From assembly GCF_023204835.1 (NCBI RefSeq), contig NZ_CP096270.1:434001-498000 (forward strand): a stretch of 64,000 nt of DNA. The letters run 5' to 3'. This document shows positions 1-8,871 of this stretch, piece after piece. Each line of letters opens with the position of its first letter. Position 1 is the first letter of the stretch. The DNA comes from Salinarchaeum laminariae. Lineage in GTDB: Archaea > Halobacteriota > Halobacteria > Halobacteriales > Salinarchaeaceae. Both the position numbers and the translations under genes were made by a program. The notes under the pieces were generated by a model that saw nothing but the letters and a program-made list of their open reading frames with translations, searched no databases and was not told the origin of the DNA.

Positions 1-961
1 GCTTCACGATGTGACAGAGCGGATTGCCGGGGTAGACGACGGGGTTCTCGAGTACCCCGACGAGCAGCCCCGTGAACGGTGCTTCGACCACCTCGCCGTC
101 CTGTTTGAAGGGGCTCGTGATCGTACAGATCGCCTCGCCCTCGCGGACCAGTCCACCGCGATCGGCGTGCATGTCGACGATGCCGCCGACGTCGGCGCGG
201 AGCCAGGTCTTGTCGGAGTTGTCCGAAATCACCGTTCGCCAGCCCGGCCACTTGACGGGTGCGTCGGGATGGAGGCCGAACTCCGCGAAGACGCTCGCGA
301 CGCCGGTGAGCGCACGGTCGATGAGCCCGCGCTGGAACCGGTGGGCCTCACCCATCTCGACGGTGATGGTCGGGACGCCCGCCTCGCTGGCCTCTCGCCG
401 CAGCGAACCGCTCGGACCGTCGGAGTCGATGATCACGTTGGAGGCGAACCCGCGAGCGACGCGCCCGACGTCCTCGTCGGTCATCTCCGCGCGGACGTGG
501 AGCATGTTGGTCCGGCCGCGGGTGGAAGTGTGGAAATCTATCCCGAGGTCGCAGGGCTCGATGAAGTTCTGAAAGATCGAGTGGGCGATGCGTTTGGCGC
601 TCGTCGACTCGGGATCGCCCGGGAAGGAGCGGTTGATGTCGCGATCGTAGATCGGGAGATATCGCTGCTGGGCGAGAAAGCCGGGCACGTTGAGCACCGG
701 GAGACAGACGAGCGTGCCGTGGAGATCCTCGTGCGCCCAGTCGTGGGCGACCTCGCGGACGACCTCGATGCCGTTGAGTTCGTCGCCGTGGGCCGCCGCG
801 GTGAGCGAGACCGTCGGGCCCGGATGGGCGCCGTTGACGATCGTCACCGGGATCCGCACCGGATCGCCGAGATACGTTTCGCTGACCGTGAAGCGGAGGT
901 TGGCGGTTTCGCCGGGCTCGACCTTGCCCCCGCTGTACGTGAAATCCGCCGCGTTCGGCAT
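1..961 (-). CDS. Succinylglutamate desuccinylase/aspartoacylase (AstE/AspA) family protein, partial at window edge
   Basis: I translated this frame by hand. It opens at ATG 961 (MPNAADFTYSGG) and is still open at the left edge, so about 320 residues are visible and little can be missing. The zinc-peptidase-like pattern of the family is present: HGDE with H58 and E61, a DIN-R motif near residue 108, DFHTSTRG with H144, and VEMGE around residue 202. The family removes acyl groups from N-acyl amino acids or related amides; the substrate cannot be read from sequence. A box reading GGATAAAG on the + strand (984-991) lies about 25 bases before the start and fits a TATA element for a leaderless transcript. 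The permease at 1079 is divergent, so the two may share this control region. Confidence 0.85.
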   Translation of the reverse strand, partial: MPNAADFTYSGGKVEPGETANLRFTVSETYLGDPVRIPVTIVNGAHPGPTVSLTAAAHGDELNGIEVVREVAHDWAHEDLHGTLVCLPVLNVPGFLAQQRYLPIYDRDINRSFPGDPESTSAKRIAHSIFQNFIEPCDLGIDFHTSTRGRTNMLHVRAEMTDEDVGRVARGFASNVIIDSDGPSGSLRREASEAGVPTITVEMGEAHRFQRGLIDRALTGVASVFAEFGLHPDAPVKWPGWRTVISDNSDKTWLRADVGGIVDMHADRGGLVREGEAICTITSPFKQDGEVVEAPFTGLLVGVLENPVVYPGNPLCHIVK

Positions 962-983
962 ACGTCCTGTGAGCGTCCCTGTC

Positions 984-991
984 GGATAAAG
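984..991 (-). promoter_or_regulatory. TATA-like box of the AstE/AspA gene
   Basis: CTTTATCC on the minus strand, 23 bases before the ATG at 961. The spacing supports a leaderless transcript and this start. Confidence 0.45.
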
Positions 992-1078
992 CCGCTGGAC
1001 GGCGCGAGGGCGGTCCTGTGGGCCGGGCCGGCGACGGCAGAAGATCCATAGGACCCGACGGCCAAGGCCGGCGACACG

Positions 1079-2443
1079 ATGACCGAGCAGCAGCTCGGGT
1101 TCCTCTCCTGCGTCTCGATCGCACTGGGCGGCATGATCGGCGGGGGCATCTTCGCCGTGCTCGGGGTCGTTGCCCAGCTCACTGGTCCCGCGACGTGGGC
1201 GGCCTTCGTCCTCGCTGGCGGCGTATCCGGCTGCGCGGCCTACTCGTTCAACGCGCTCAATCGGATCGTCGACGACAACGGCGGCTCGGTCACGTTCGTC
1301 CAGACGTTCACCGGCAACTCCACGCTCGCCGGAATGACGGGCTGGACGTTGCTCGTGGGCTACGTCGGCTCGATGGCGATGTACGCCTTCGCGTTCGGCA
1401 GCTTCGCCGTCGGCCTGTCCGTCGTCCCGGAGACCGTGGCAGGGATGGGTGTCCGACCGATCGTCTCGGTGCTCGCGATCGGCGGGTTCGTCGGGCTCAA
1501 TCTCCTCGGCGCGCAGGCGACCGGCTCGACGGAGACCCTCCTCGTCGGGTTGAAGGTCGGGATTCTGCTCGTGATGGGCCTCGGCGGACTCTACTACGGG
1601 GCGGCGCACGAGGGGCTCTCGACGGGCGTCGGTCGGTTGACGCAGCTCTCCCTGAACCCGATCATGGCCGCTGCCGTGTCGTTCGTCGCGTTCCAGGGCT
1701 GGCAGCTGCTCTACTACGATCAGGAGTCGATCGAGAACGCGACCGAGACGATTCGCAAAGCGGTCTACGTGGCGATTCCATCCGCGGCAGCGCTGTACGT
1801 GATCGTCGCGATCACCACGCTCTCGCTGGCGCCCGACGACGTCATCCGGAGCCACCCCGAGCGCGCACTGGCCGTGGCCGCCGATCCGTTCCTCCCCGCT
1901 GGTTTCCTGCTCATCTCGCTCGCGGCGCTGTTCTCGACGGGCAGCGCGATCAACGCCACGCTCTTTTCCTCGGGCTATCTCGCGAAGGGGATGCTCTCGG
2001 CCGACCTCCTGCCCGATCGCGCGGGCGATTCGAGCGCCAGCGGCGTCCCCCGGCGGACGATCCTCCTGCTCGGCGCGATCACGGCCGCATTCTCCGTGCT
2101 CGGCAGCCTCGGCGCGATCACCGCCTTCGCCTCGCTGGCGTTCATCGTCGTCTTCGGTGCGATGTGTGCCATCGCGCTCGACCAGCGCGACACCGAAGCG
2201 GTGAACCCGGTCCTGCCGGCCGCTGGCGTCGTCACGAGCCTCCTGTTCTTCGTGCTCATGTTCTACCACCTGTACCGGTCCGAACCCGGGACGCTCGTGA
2301 CGGTGCTCGTGATCTCCGTGGCCGTGATCGCCGTCGAACTGCTCTACTTCGAACGAGCGGTGCTGGAAGAGGAGATCGTGGAGATCGAGGAGGTGGTGGA
2401 AGAGGCAATTCCAAGCCGAACGGGCTCAGGGAAGACGGAGTGA
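1079..2443 (+). CDS. APC-family amino acid permease
   Basis: A 454-residue polytopic membrane protein with about 12 hydrophobic segments. The first segment carries the glycine-rich signature of the amino acid-polyamine-organocation superfamily (GGMIGGGIFAVLG, residues about 17-29). It is expected to move an amino acid or related cationic compound across the cytoplasmic membrane. The last 25 residues are acidic and cytoplasmic (runs of Glu around EEEIVEIEEVVEE). The length is usual for the family. The divergent neighbour is an N-acyl amino acid hydrolase-type protein, so uptake and deacylation of an amino acid derivative may be linked; that is inference only. Confidence 0.88.
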   Translation: MTEQQLGFLSCVSIALGGMIGGGIFAVLGVVAQLTGPATWAAFVLAGGVSGCAAYSFNALNRIVDDNGGSVTFVQTFTGNSTLAGMTGWTLLVGYVGSMAMYAFAFGSFAVGLSVVPETVAGMGVRPIVSVLAIGGFVGLNLLGAQATGSTETLLVGLKVGILLVMGLGGLYYGAAHEGLSTGVGRLTQLSLNPIMAAAVSFVAFQGWQLLYYDQESIENATETIRKAVYVAIPSAAALYVIVAITTLSLAPDDVIRSHPERALAVAADPFLPAGFLLISLAALFSTGSAINATLFSSGYLAKGMLSADLLPDRAGDSSASGVPRRTILLLGAITAAFSVLGSLGAITAFASLAFIVVFGAMCAIALDQRDTEAVNPVLPAAGVVTSLLFFVLMFYHLYRSEPGTLVTVLVISVAVIAVELLYFERAVLEEEIVEIEEVVEEAIPSRTGSGKTE

Positions 2444-2504
2444 GGGGCCAAAGCAAATACATCGCCGACGAAGATTGCACTCCACCGGACGGACACCCAC
2501 AAGC

Positions 2505-2640
2505 ATCCGCGCGAGCACAGCGAGCGCGGTTCCCTCGCTGCGAGCGGAGCGAGCAGCGAGTGCGGTCTTTTTCCCCAAGTTTTTGCGACCGAGCGGTGCC
2601 CGCAGCGAGCCAGCGGCGGAGCCGCTGGCGAGCGAGGAAA
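2505..2640. terminator. GC-rich hairpins with T-runs between permease and tRNA
   Basis: CTCGCTGC (2534-2541) and GCAGCGAG (2553-2560) form a stem, followed by a T-run at 2568-2572. A second compact stem, AGCGGC...GCCGCT, lies near 2611-2627. Position after the permease stop and the T-run suggest transcription termination. The core GCGAGCGGAGCGAGC recurs near 48256. Confidence 0.4.
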
Positions 2641-2663
2641 CCCGAGGGAGTAAAAAGTGGAAG

Positions 2664-2737
2664 CGGGCCGGGAGGGAGTTGAACCCCCGACCATCTGGTT
2701 AAAAGCCAGACGCTCTGCCTGACTGAGCTACCGGCCC
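2664..2737 (-). tRNA. tRNA-Lys (anticodon UUU)
   Basis: The minus strand folds as a complete cloverleaf. The acceptor stem is GGGCCGG (5' end at 2737) with CCGGCCC (ending at 2665) and discriminator G at 2664. The anticodon stem is TCTGG/CCAGA around the 7-base loop CTTTTAA, so the anticodon is TTT and the tRNA reads lysine codons. There is no intron and CCA is not encoded. It lies 25 bases downstream of, and on the same strand as, the 2763-3434 gene. Confidence 0.97.
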
Positions 2738-2762
2738 TATCGGAGCACTCGCCGGCCGCCGA

Positions 2763-3434
2763 TTAAAACGCTTCCCACTCCGCGAGCGCATCGTCGACGA
2801 TCTCGCCCGTCGACCGACCCGAGTTCGCAGCCTCGCGACGGAGTTCGCGGTAGGTCTCCATGGGAAGCTGCAGCGCGAGCGCGCCGGGCTGGACGCCGTG
2901 GGTGGAGAGCGCCGCCGCGGGCGTCGCGCCGTCGTTGATCTCGCTGGCGATCGAGCGAACGTCGCGGACGGTCAGCTCGTGATCGAGCGTTGCCCACGCG
3001 AGATCGTAGCGAGCGGGGCCGCTGACGCGAGCGATGTGTTTGGCGGCAGTGGGTGCGATCTCGCCCATGGCGACGTGGCGACGGACGGCCCGCGGCAGAT
3101 CGTGGACGCGCGCCCACTTGCGGATGAACGCGACTGTGACGTCGTCGCCGGCGCGCTCGGCTGCGGCCTTGTAGGAGCCCTCTCCGCGAACGAGTGCGGC
3201 GCAGGCGGCGGCGCCCCGCAGCATGTAGATGTTGTCCTCGGCGCCGACGGTGTCCGTCGCGAAGCTATGGACGACCTCGGCCGCGCGGGCGAGGCTCTCG
3301 GGGTCGTCCGGGTCGAACTGGACGGCCTCTTCGGCGCGCTGGCCGGCGATCTCCTCGTCGCCACGGATTACGGGCTCGCCGACCGGTGACTCCCGGTCGG
3401 CTGGAATGTCCTCGGGACCGCCCTCGCCAGTCAT
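2763..3434 (-). CDS. DUF7119-like protein: ParB-type helix-turn-helix plus C-terminal ribbon-helix-helix
   Basis: A 223-residue acidic protein that matches the haloarchaeal DUF7119 type from memory. Residues about 75-165 resemble the KorB/ParB helix-turn-helix region: a segment reading FIRKWARVHDLPRAVRRHV, then GEIAPTAAKHIARV, then LTVRDVRSIA. The last about 35 residues (LQLPMETYRELRREA, then GRSTGEIVDDAL) look like a CopG-type ribbon-helix-helix. There is no ParB nuclease/CTPase motif. It is therefore probably a DNA-binding protein of unknown target. The frame is open upstream to 3578, but a TATA-like box 25 bases before ATG 3434 decides this start. Confidence 0.75.
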   Translation of the reverse strand: MTGEGGPEDIPADRESPVGEPVIRGDEEIAGQRAEEAVQFDPDDPESLARAAEVVHSFATDTVGAEDNIYMLRGAAACAALVRGEGSYKAAAERAGDDVTVAFIRKWARVHDLPRAVRRHVAMGEIAPTAAKHIARVSGPARYDLAWATLDHELTVRDVRSIASEINDGATPAAALSTHGVQPGALALQLPMETYRELRREAANSGRSTGEIVDDALAEWEAF

Positions 3435-3458
3435 CGGCTGGAGGTTCGACCCCGGCGT

Positions 3459-3467
3459 GTAAAAGCG
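3459..3467 (-). promoter_or_regulatory. TATA-like box of the DUF7119-like gene
   Basis: CGCTTTTAC on the minus strand, 25 bases before ATG 3434. It argues against the longer N terminus that is open up to 3578. Confidence 0.5.
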
Positions 3468-3525
3468 ATCTGCCTCCCGTGAGTCGACGGTGCCGGGCGG
3501 CGGGACGGCCGACGGTCGACGTCGC

Positions 3526-3651
3526 TCACTCCTCTCGGCGCTCGGAGAGGTGCTCCCAGATCTCGGTACATCCGGCACCCTCTTCGACGTCGGCCAGGTG
3601 GTCGTCTGCGCGCTCTTCTTCCTGTTTGGTCGCCCCCTCGGTCATCGCCAT
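3526..3651 (-). CDS. Small acidic haloarchaeal protein (41 aa), function unknown
   Basis: A short acidic protein beginning MAMTEGATKQEEE and ending in a block reading CTEIWEHLSERREE. I recall similar 35-45 residue proteins with the DHLADVEEGAGCTEIWEHLS pattern as common in haloarchaeal genomes, without function. The single Cys is part of that conserved block. The frame stays open up to 3762, but the extra residues are basic and unlike the core, so I prefer ATG 3651 (or 3645). It precedes the DUF7119-like gene on the same strand, 91 bases away. Confidence 0.6.
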   Translation of the reverse strand: MAMTEGATKQEEERADDHLADVEEGAGCTEIWEHLSERREE

Positions 3652-3760
3652 CCCTCCACGGGCGACCCTGCTCGAGGCAGGTCGTCGGACGAAACTGCAT
3701 AGACGCTCATCGAGCAGTTGTATTCGGGGAACCGTCTTAAACCAACGTGCGCCAACAAGC

Positions 3761-4162
3761 ATGGCCCGCGCTAGCCAGAACAGGATAGTGTATCCGCTAT
3801 CTGTGTCGTCGATTCTGCGTCAAATCGACAGACTGGACGGCGAACCGTCAGAAAGTAGCGTCGCCGATCGACTGCCCTCCAACTGGCCCCAGTTCGATCG
3901 CACTGAGGACCAACGGGTCCGGGCGTTCGGCCGGCGACACACACGAGGCGTCCCCTGCGACGGATCGGCGTGCCAGTGGATCCACGACCGGACGCCGCAA
4001 CGAACCGGCAATATGGTCTGGTTTTCCTGCCGCCTCGATCTCGATGCGGTGCTGATCGTCCGGTCTCGTCACCCAGCTCGGCAGGGTCTACGGTACGCAG
4101 TCCCCTCGACTACCCGTAGGCCAACGATTAAGCGCATTGCCTCCGTTTGTATGGTCACATGA
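3761..4162 (+). CDS. Doubtful open reading frame (133 aa), possibly not a gene
   Basis: This frame starts MARASQNRIVYP at ATG 3761 and has a TATA-like CTTAAA element about 25 bases upstream (3734-3740). Against it, codons rare in the neighbours are frequent (AGG, ATA, CTA, TCT, AGA), no domain is recognisable, and the local base composition is less G+C-rich. It is the only substantial content of the 520-base stretch before crtB. It may be a decayed or foreign gene, or noise. Confidence 0.22.
   Translation: MARASQNRIVYPLSVSSILRQIDRLDGEPSESSVADRLPSNWPQFDRTEDQRVRAFGRRHTRGVPCDGSACQWIHDRTPQRTGNMVWFSCRLDLDAVLIVRSRHPARQGLRYAVPSTTRRPTIKRIASVCMVT
4125..4132 (+). promoter_or_regulatory. TATA-like box for crtB
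   Basis: CGATTAAG centred about 43 bases before ATG 4172. Transcription would start near 4152-4158, giving a short leader before either candidate start codon (4172 or 4208). Confidence 0.4.
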
Positions 4163-4171
4163 CTGGGCAAA

Positions 4172-5170
4172 ATGATCGAGGGGGCAGAGCGGCGGGGCCC
4201 CCACCACATGCTTGAGGACAGTCAGGTAGAGCGGAGCAGGGCGATCCAGCGGCGCACGGGGCCCACCTTCTACTTCGCGACGAAGTTCCTCCCGGATCGC
4301 GTACGCGAACCCACCCACGTCCTCTACGCCTTCTTTCGAATCGCCGACGAGGTCGTCGACGACGTCGAGGCCGTCGACCGGCCGGCCGAGGAGAAGCGCG
4401 AGTCGCTCGAGTCGTTCCGGGCCGAAGCGCTCGGCGAATCGCCGGCCTCGGATCCCGTACTCGATGCATTTCGCGAGGTGAAGGCCACCCACGACATCCC
4501 CGACGAAGAGGTTCACGCGTTCGTCGACGCGATGGAGACCGACTGCACCAAATCGAGATACGCCGACGTCGCGGAGCTCCGGGAGTACATGCGGGGATCG
4601 GCGGCCGCCGTCGGCGCGATGATGACCGCGATCATGGAACCCGCGGACCGCGAACGGGCGATGCCCCACGCGAAGGCCCTCGGTGAGGCGTTCCAGCTGA
4701 CGAACTTTCTGCGGGACGTCCGCGAAGACGTCGTCGACCGCGACCGGATCTACCTCCCACAGAGCACGCTCGATCGGCACGGCGTCGATGCCCAGCAGAT
4801 CGCCGACCTCGAGTTCGACGCGAGCGTCGCCGCTGCAATCCGGGAAGAACTCCACCGTACCGAGCGGTTCTACCGCCACGGCGTCAGCGGAATCGAGGCG
4901 CTCCCGGCGGACTGTCAGTTCCCGGTGCTCCTCGCCGCCGTCCTCTACGCGGACTACCACCGTTCGATCCGGGCGAAGGGCTGCAACGTCATCGACACCC
5001 CGCCCACGCTCAGCCGGCGGCGGACCCTCTCGCTGTTCGCCCGGACGCGCCTCCGCTGGCAGTTCGACCGAGATCCTGTCTCCGTCTTCGACGCAGTCAG
5101 CCCGATCACGATGCCCGACCGGACCGACGACGATCCCACGGGGGAGCCACTGACGCTGCCGACGCCCTGA
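4172..5170 (+). CDS. crtB: Phytoene synthase
   Basis: A trans-isoprenyl diphosphate synthase-type protein of up to 332 residues that condenses two geranylgeranyl diphosphates to phytoene, the first committed carotenoid step. Both Asp-rich Mg2+-binding motifs are present: RIADEVVDDVEAVD at about residue 55 and NFLRDVREDVVDRD at about 180. The protein is cytoplasmic or membrane-associated. The start may be ATG 4208 (MLEDSQVERSRAIQRRTG), which better fits related haloarchaeal proteins as I remember them. It converges on the cruF gene, with crtD-lyeJ-cruF on the other strand, so the locus covers early and late bacterioruberin steps. Confidence 0.93.
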   Translation: MIEGAERRGPHHMLEDSQVERSRAIQRRTGPTFYFATKFLPDRVREPTHVLYAFFRIADEVVDDVEAVDRPAEEKRESLESFRAEALGESPASDPVLDAFREVKATHDIPDEEVHAFVDAMETDCTKSRYADVAELREYMRGSAAAVGAMMTAIMEPADRERAMPHAKALGEAFQLTNFLRDVREDVVDRDRIYLPQSTLDRHGVDAQQIADLEFDASVAAAIREELHRTERFYRHGVSGIEALPADCQFPVLLAAVLYADYHRSIRAKGCNVIDTPPTLSRRRTLSLFARTRLRWQFDRDPVSVFDAVSPITMPDRTDDDPTGEPLTLPTP

Positions 5171-5306
5171 TCCGTCGGCGCCGACGCTCACGTATGTCGA
5201 CGCAGTCCGCCCGATTCGCTCCAGCGCCGCCGGTGCCGTGCCGGTCGTTGCCCGAATCGAGCGACGAACTCCACCGGCATGCACCGGCTGGACACCAGAC
5301 AGGAAG

Positions 5307-6164
5307 CTACCGCTCTGCCGCCCAGGCTCCCAGCGAGAGCCCGGCGAAGTCGAACCACGGCGCTCGTGCGAGCACCAGCAAAACACCGCCGGCGATGATC
5401 GCAGGGACGACCTGCAACGCCGCCGCGTTGACGAGCCCCCAGAACACGGCGAAGTTGATCAGATCGTCCAGCATGTACGGACACGTCTCGAGCCGTTCGA
5501 CGATCGCCGCGTGGTCGAAGGCGAGCGTGAGGATCCCCACCGCGACCGTCGCCGCGAGGACCCAGCCAAGGAAGTTCACGATCGGGACGCCGTAGTAGAC
5601 GCCCGGCTCCGCCCAGGCCCAGAAGGACAGCGAGACGGCACCGGGGTCCAGCACCAGGTCGAGGAGGACCACCAGCGCGACGACGACCGGGAAACGGACC
5701 GCGAGCCTGTCGGCCCGGTCGCCGAGGGCGAGCAGGCCCAGCAGATAGCCGTTGAGCAAGATCGGGACGAAGAACACTGGGAGCGCGAGCGGAATCTCAC
5801 CGAACAGCATCGGACCGAGCTCGCGCTGGTAGGAGAAATCGCCGTAAGGGAACCCCGTATTGACGCCAACGAGTTCGATCGCCCACGTGAACGCCGCGAG
5901 CGCGACCAGTCCGAGCGCGGCCCGCCGATCGACGACCGGCGCGATCCCGGCAATCAGCGGCAGGGCCATCACGGTCACCGCCGCGACCATCATGTAGGGG
6001 TTGAACGCGAGTGCGTCGGGGACGTAGCCGGCCTCGCCGGCGAGCAAGAGAACCACGCCCACGAGCGGCACCGTGACCGCGATCGTCACGCGATTCTCGC
6101 GGACGATCGAATCGAGCGCCGACTCGACGCGCTCGCGGTCCGTCGCCCCGCCGAGTCGATCCAT
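5307..6164 (-). CDS. cruF: Bisanhydrobacterioruberin hydratase (CruF-type carotenoid hydratase)
   Basis: A 285-residue protein with about seven hydrophobic segments, of the CruF/DUF422 carotenoid biosynthesis family. Family members in Haloarcula hydrate the C2'' end groups of bisanhydrobacterioruberin to bacterioruberin in the membrane. Recognisable segments include AIELVGVNTGFPYGDFSY (residues about 95-112) and DLVLDPGAVSLSFWAW (about 168-183). It is the last gene of the minus-strand set crtD-lyeJ-cruF, 84 bases after lyeJ. The symbol rests on family plus this conserved gene order. Confidence 0.88.
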   Translation of the reverse strand: MDRLGGATDRERVESALDSIVRENRVTIAVTVPLVGVVLLLAGEAGYVPDALAFNPYMMVAAVTVMALPLIAGIAPVVDRRAALGLVALAAFTWAIELVGVNTGFPYGDFSYQRELGPMLFGEIPLALPVFFVPILLNGYLLGLLALGDRADRLAVRFPVVVALVVLLDLVLDPGAVSLSFWAWAEPGVYYGVPIVNFLGWVLAATVAVGILTLAFDHAAIVERLETCPYMLDDLINFAVFWGLVNAAALQVVPAIIAGGVLLVLARAPWFDFAGLSLGAWAAER

Positions 6165-6248
6165 CGAGTTGGGCTGGCACCCGCTGGACCAAGAAGGGTG
6201 CGTTCGCGGTGGCTCCCGGGCAGCCGACGGAGCGCGGCGAATCGGTCG

Positions 6249-7160
6249 TCAGAACAACGACGACGGCGGCACCACCTGCGCGAGCCCCCACATCGTCAGG
6301 CCGGCGCCGACGAGCCCGTTGATCGCGGGGTACCACCAGTAGGCACGGTCGACAGGGACCTTCGAGAGGGCGATGCCGAGGACGAGCACCGGATACAGCG
6401 CCAGCACCGCACCGGCCCGGAGATCCGCGACCGCGAAGGCCGCCGCTGCGAGCGTCCAGACGACGAAGCAGTACGCTAGCGTCCGCGGCTCGCCCAGCAG
6501 CGTCGCCGTCGTCTCGATCCCTGCCGCGCGGTCGGGCTCGATGTCCGGAATCGCCGAGAACGTGTGCATCGCCATCGTCCAGAGCACGCCGCCGAGCAGC
6601 GGCCAGAGCGGGGGCTCCGATCCTGCGACGGTCGCGTACGCTGCGGCGCCGGGGAGCACGTAGAGGCCGTTCGAGAGCGAGTCCAGCAGCGGCGTGGTCT
6701 TGAACCGCAGCGGCGGCGCGCTGTAGGCCGTCGCGAGCAGCCAGAAGCCGGCGAGCCACGGCCAGGCGATCGGATCGACGAGTGCGACGACGCCGAGGAG
6801 TCCCAGTCCCGAGACGGCGACGGCGATCGGAACGAACCGCTGGCCACGGTAGCGGACCTCCCGCTCGTCCTTCTTCGGGTTCTCCTCGTCGATCGGCGCG
6901 TCGAAGACGTCGTTGACGCCGTAGAGGTAGACGTTCGCGGGCAGGAGGAAGTAGGCGAACAGGGCGACGGTGGCCGGCGTCAGGAGATCCGCGCGGGCGT
7001 CGGCCGCGTAGACGACCCCGACCATGACCGGGCCGGCGAGGTAGAGCCAGAAGCGGGGCCGCGAGAGCGCGAGGAGGTAGACGAGGGCGTCGCGGAGCCC
7101 CGCCTCGGACCCCTCGCCGCCGTAGTCGTCGTCCGAGTCCTCAGCACTCACTCCCGTCAT
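6249..7160 (-). CDS. lyeJ: Lycopene elongase/hydratase, UbiA-family prenyltransferase
   Basis: A 303-residue UbiA-type membrane prenyltransferase. The two Asp-rich prenyl diphosphate sites are GVNDVFDAPID (about residues 88-98) and SAIPDIEPD (about 200-208). In haloarchaea this enzyme adds C5 units to both ends of lycopene and hydrates them on the way to C50 bacterioruberin. The first 25 residues are an acidic cytoplasmic tail. The start lies 4 bases after the crtD stop, so the two are almost certainly one transcript. Confidence 0.9.
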   Translation of the reverse strand: MTGVSAEDSDDDYGGEGSEAGLRDALVYLLALSRPRFWLYLAGPVMVGVVYAADARADLLTPATVALFAYFLLPANVYLYGVNDVFDAPIDEENPKKDEREVRYRGQRFVPIAVAVSGLGLLGVVALVDPIAWPWLAGFWLLATAYSAPPLRFKTTPLLDSLSNGLYVLPGAAAYATVAGSEPPLWPLLGGVLWTMAMHTFSAIPDIEPDRAAGIETTATLLGEPRTLAYCFVVWTLAAAAFAVADLRAGAVLALYPVLVLGIALSKVPVDRAYWWYPAINGLVGAGLTMWGLAQVVPPSSLF

Positions 7161-7164
7161 CGGT

Positions 7165-8871
7165 TCAGGCGCCGTAGTCTTCGAGGACCTTCGTCGCCGT
7201 GTGTTCGCCGCCGATCAGACACATCGGCACGCCAATCCCCGGCGACGTGTAGGAGCCGGTGAAGTAGAGGCCGTCGACGGCGTCGGAGCGATGCGACGGC
7301 CGCATGACCGCGGTCTGGGTGAGCGTGTGGGCCAGCCCGAGCGCGGTGCCGCCCGGCGCGTTGTAGCGCTCGCCGAACTCCGAGACGGAGAAGGTCTCCT
7401 CGACGACGATCCGGTCCCGAACGTCCTCTCCGGCGTGCTCGGCGAGATCCGCAAGCACCTGGTCGCGGTAGGCCTGGCGCGTCGCCTCGTCGTCCTCGAG
7501 CCGGGGTGCGATCGGGACGAGTACGAAGAGATTGGAGTGCCCCTCGGGCGCCACCTCGTCGTCCGTAACCGAGGGAGCGCAGACGTAGTAGGCCGGATCG
7601 TCCGGCCAGGCAGGCTCCTCGAAGATCTGGTCGAAGTGGCCCGACCAGTCCGTGGGCAGGACGAGGGTGTGGTGGTCGAGGTTCGGGACGTCGCCCTCGA
7701 CGCCGAGGTAGAGCAGGAACGCGGAGGGCGCGTACGTGCGATCGTCCCAGTACTCGGGCTCGCGGTCGCGCCGGCCCGCTTCGAGGATCCCCGTCTCGAC
7801 GTGGGCGAGGTCGGCGTCGGAGACGACGACGTCGGCAGGGACCGCGGCGGTGGTCGACCCCCCGGTAGCCGGTCCTCCGGTGGCCGTTCCTCCGTTCGGT
7901 GCGGCTGTCGGATCGGTCGATTCGTCCGAATCTGTCGCGTCGGCCGCGTCTGCGTTCCCGGGGACGAGCCGTCGGTTCCCAGCCGGTGGACCGTCTTCGG
8001 CCAGCGCGATCGCAGGCGGGATCTCGCCGGGAATCTCACTCGCGGGATCGAACCCGCCGGTGTCCCGGGTTCGGGCGACGTCGAGGCTGAACCCGCCGCG
8101 ACGGCCACGGATCGCGGTCACGTCGCAGTTGACGCGGTACTCGACGCCCAGCTCCGTTCCGAGCTCGACGAGCGCATCGACGACGCCGCCCATCCCGCCC
8201 TCGGGGTACCAGACGCCGAGGCCGAAGTCGACGTGGCTCATCAGGTTGTACAGCGCCGGCGTGTTCGAGGGCGAGCCGCCGAGGAAGACCAGCGAGTACT
8301 GGACGATCTGGCGGAGCTTCGGGTGCTCGAAGTAGTCCGCGACGTGGTCCTCCATCGAGCCGAGGAAGGAGAGCCCGCGGCCGTGTTTCGCGAGCCCGGG
8401 ATCGAGCCAGTCCTCGGGGCGCGAGCGGTCCTCGTACACGAAATGCTCCATTCCGGCCTCGTAGGTGCGCTCGGCCTCCGCGAGGTAGCGCTCGAACGCC
8501 GCGCCGGCGCCGTCCTCGTACTCCTCGAAGAGCGGGATCGCAGCGCGTGGATCGGCGGGAATCTGGACGCTGTCGCCGTCCTTGAAGAAGATCCCGTAGT
8601 GAGGATCGAGGTGTTCGAGGTCGTAGAAGTCGGTTGGCTCGCGATCGAAGTGGGCGAAAAAGCGCTCGAAGACGTCGGGCATCAGATACCAGGACGGCCC
8701 CATATCGAAGCGGAACCCGTCGCGGTAGAGGCGGCTCGCCCGCCCGCCGAGCTGTTCGTTGCGCTCGTAGACGGTGACGTCCGCGCCGGCGTCCGCGAGG
8801 AAGCACGCCGACGCGAGCCCGCCGAAGCCGCCCCCGATCACCGCGACGGACTGCTCCCCGATCTCGGTCAT
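7165..8871 (-). CDS. crtD: Carotenoid 3,4-desaturase / phytoene desaturase family (CrtD/CrtI)
   Basis: A 568-residue FAD-dependent amine-oxidase-fold desaturase. The Rossmann motif VIGGGFGGLASACFLADAG lies at residues 11-29 and a C-terminal FAD/carotenoid segment reads GLYFTGSYTSPGIGVPM. By position next to lyeJ and cruF it is most likely the 3,4-desaturase of bacterioruberin synthesis; phytoene desaturase (crtI) is the alternative. It is longer than the roughly 490 residues usual for the family because of a low-complexity Gly/Thr/Asp-rich insert at about residues 300-340, just before the segment DVVVSDADLAHVE. Confidence 0.85.
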   Translation of the reverse strand: MTEIGEQSVAVIGGGFGGLASACFLADAGADVTVYERNEQLGGRASRLYRDGFRFDMGPSWYLMPDVFERFFAHFDREPTDFYDLEHLDPHYGIFFKDGDSVQIPADPRAAIPLFEEYEDGAGAAFERYLAEAERTYEAGMEHFVYEDRSRPEDWLDPGLAKHGRGLSFLGSMEDHVADYFEHPKLRQIVQYSLVFLGGSPSNTPALYNLMSHVDFGLGVWYPEGGMGGVVDALVELGTELGVEYRVNCDVTAIRGRRGGFSLDVARTRDTGGFDPASEIPGEIPPAIALAEDGPPAGNRRLVPGNADAADATDSDESTDPTAAPNGGTATGGPATGGSTTAAVPADVVVSDADLAHVETGILEAGRRDREPEYWDDRTYAPSAFLLYLGVEGDVPNLDHHTLVLPTDWSGHFDQIFEEPAWPDDPAYYVCAPSVTDDEVAPEGHSNLFVLVPIAPRLEDDEATRQAYRDQVLADLAEHAGEDVRDRIVVEETFSVSEFGERYNAPGGTALGLAHTLTQTAVMRPSHRSDAVDGLYFTGSYTSPGIGVPMCLIGGEHTATKVLEDYGA

